Of a stretch of DNA of 64,000 bases, positions 62,534 through 64,000 are shown piece after piece. Both the position numbers and the translations under genes were made by a program. The stretch lies in NCBI GenBank assembly GCA_949358305.1, contig OX442315.1, positions 34,994,427 through 35,058,426 on the forward strand, read 5' to 3'. The first letter of the stretch is position 1. Every line of letters begins with the position of its first letter. Under the pieces are notes generated by a model that made no database searches, was not told where the DNA came from, and was given only the letters and a program-made list of their open reading frames with translations. The DNA is from Strigamia acuminata. Lineage: Eukaryota; Arthropoda; Chilopoda; Geophilomorpha; Linotaeniidae.

Positions 62534-64000
62534 TCCAGGGGTCAACCAGAGGTCATCCAGGGGTCGTCCAGAGGTCGTCCAAGGGGTGTCCAGAGGGTGT
62601 CCAGAGGTCGTCCAGGGGTCGTCCAGGGTTCGTCCAGAGGTCATCCAGGGGTTGTCCAGGAGTCGTCCAGAGGTCGTCCAGGAGTCATCCAGGGGTCGTC
62701 CAGGGGTCGTTTAAGGGTTGGCCAGAGGTCGTTCAGGGGTCGTCCAGGGGTCGTCTAAAGGTCGTCCAGGGGTCATCCAGAGGTCGTCTAGGGGTTGTCC
62801 AGAGGTCGTCCAAGGGTCGTCCAGGGGTCGTCCAGAGGTCATCCAGAGGTCGTCCAGGGGTCGTCCAGGGATTGTCCAGGGGTCATCCAGGGGTTGTCCA
62901 GGAGTCGTCCAGAGGTCGTCCAGGAGTCATCCAGGGGTCGTCCAGGGGTCGTTTAAGGGTTGGCCAGAGGTCGTTCAGGGGTCGTCCAGGGGTCGTCTAA
63001 AGGTCGTCCAGGGGTCGTCTAAAGGTCGTCCAGGGGTCATCCAGAGGTCGTCTAGGGGTTGTCCAGAGGTCGTCCAAGGGTCGTCCAGGGGTCGTCCAGA
63101 GGTCATCCAGAGGTCGTCCAGGGGTCGTCCAGGGATTGTCCAGGGGTTGTCCAGAGGTCGTCCAGGGGTCATTTAGGGGTCGGCTAGAGGTCGTCCAGGG
63201 GTCGTCTAGGGGTCGTCCAGGGGTTGTCTAGGGGTTGTCCAGAGGTCGTCTAAGGGTCGTCCAGGGGTCGTCCAGAGGTCGTCCAGGGGTCGTCCAGGGG
63301 TCGTCCAGGGGTCGTCCAGGGATCGTCCAGGGGTTGTCCAGAGGTCGTCCAGGGGTCGTCCAGGGATTGTCCAGGGGTCGTCTAGGAATCGTCCAGAGGT
63401 CGTCTAGGGGGACCCTTGGAAAATTCCCTTGGGGGTTCCTTGGAAAATCTCCTTGGGGGACTTATTTTTGTACTAAATGCCAAGTATCGAAATATTATAA
63501 CTGATGGGGTTGTTCTGAAGGTGCGCAGAGGGCTCCCCGAGGGCTACCCAAGGACTCGTCCAGGGGTCGTCCAGAGGTCATCCAGGGGTCGTCCAGAGGT
63601 CGTCCAAGGGGTGTCCAGAGATCGTCCAGAGGTCGTCCAGGGGTCGTCCAGGGTTCGTCCAGAGGTCATCCAGGGGTTGTCCAGGAGTCGTCCAGAGGTC
63701 GTCCAGGAGTCATCCAGGGGTCGTCCAGGGGTCGTTTAGGGGTTGGCCAGAGGTCGTTCAGGGGTCGTCCAGGGGTCGTCTAGGAGTCGTCCAGGGGTCA
63801 TCCAGAGGTCGTCTAGGGGTTGTCCAGAGGTCGTCCAAGGGTCGTCCAGGAGTCGTCCAGAGGTCATCCAGAGGTCGTCCAGGGGTCGTCCAGGGATTGT
63901 CCAGGGGTTGTCCAGAGGTCGTCCAGGGGTCATTTAGGGGTCGGCTAGAGGTCGTCCAGGGGTCGTCCAGGGGTCGTCTAAAGGTCGTCCGGGGGTCGTC
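62534..64000. repeat. 12-bp minisatellite GTCGTCCAGGGG, running off the window
   Basis: More than 100 variants of GTCGTCCAGGGG or GTCGTCCAGAG, interrupted at 63410-63540 by a unique block (CTTATTTTTGTACTAAATGC... GGTTGTTCTGAAGGTGCGCAG) that also precedes the array at 62337-62403. The whole unit, leader plus array, has therefore been duplicated. Long forward frames reading RGRPGVVQGSS and reverse frames reading DPWTTPGRPL exist in several phases because the unit is a multiple of three; I do not call them genes. Confidence 0.93.

Noticed and set aside
62434-63937. Long open frames of Arg/Gly/Val/Ser repeats over the minisatellite
   Set aside because: The unit is 12 bp, so several frames on both strands stay open automatically; no start context, splice sites or family match.

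Overview
This is a 64 kb window of animal (metazoan) nuclear DNA. It is AT-rich, with intron-containing genes, GT-AG splice sites, AATAAA poly(A) signals and many small transposon remnants. Five conserved animal genes can be rebuilt exon by exon, and all lie on the + strand: PICK1 (2769-5003, 415 aa), the cytosolic glycosidase ENGASE (5178-11834, 596 aa), a RASD/Dexras-Rhes type Ras GTPase (13714-37597, 295 aa), a SEPT9/SEPT3-group septin (48366-49802, 325 aa) and FOXK (50517-57133, 592 aa). A sixth, a hyaluronidase without the C-terminal EGF-like part (58729-60691, 374 aa), follows. For every gene the exon lengths add up to a multiple of three and the splice phases agree. The gene set fits an invertebrate animal, possibly an invertebrate deuterostome, but the species cannot be fixed from the sequence.

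Layout. 1-2768 is intergenic with a 31-bp tandem array. PICK1 and ENGASE follow head to tail with only 174 bp between stop and start codons. ENGASE has one long intron (7110-10792) filled by a 21-bp array and other repeats. After an AT-rich gap with a second 21-bp array comes RASD, whose three coding exons are spread over 24 kb. RASD intron 1 (14045-26013) holds a 6.2 kb minus-strand Ty3/gypsy-like LTR element that is gag-only and has a third, internal LTR. Intron 2 (26189-37215) is a graveyard of short terminal-inverted-repeat elements, many with readable target-site duplications. 37598-48365 has no confident host gene, but it carries a small element encoding a broken MULE-like transposase segment with a RING finger. 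Septin and FOXK follow about 0.7 kb apart, then the hyaluronidase. From 60.9 kb to the end the sequence is tandem repeats: 35-bp, about 186-bp, and a large 12-bp minisatellite.

The host genes are not one pathway: membrane-protein trafficking (PICK1), free N-glycan turnover (ENGASE), GTPase signalling (RASD), cytoskeletal filaments (septin), transcription (FOXK) and glycosaminoglycan breakdown (hyaluronidase). The most unusual material is the gag-only retroelement: three LTRs, a 40-A leader directly before its start codon, a 64-bp hairpin at the internal LTR junction, and an octamer/CRE/ETS/TATA promoter cluster. Next are the RING-bearing MULE-like element and three unrelated tandem arrays that share a 21-bp period.
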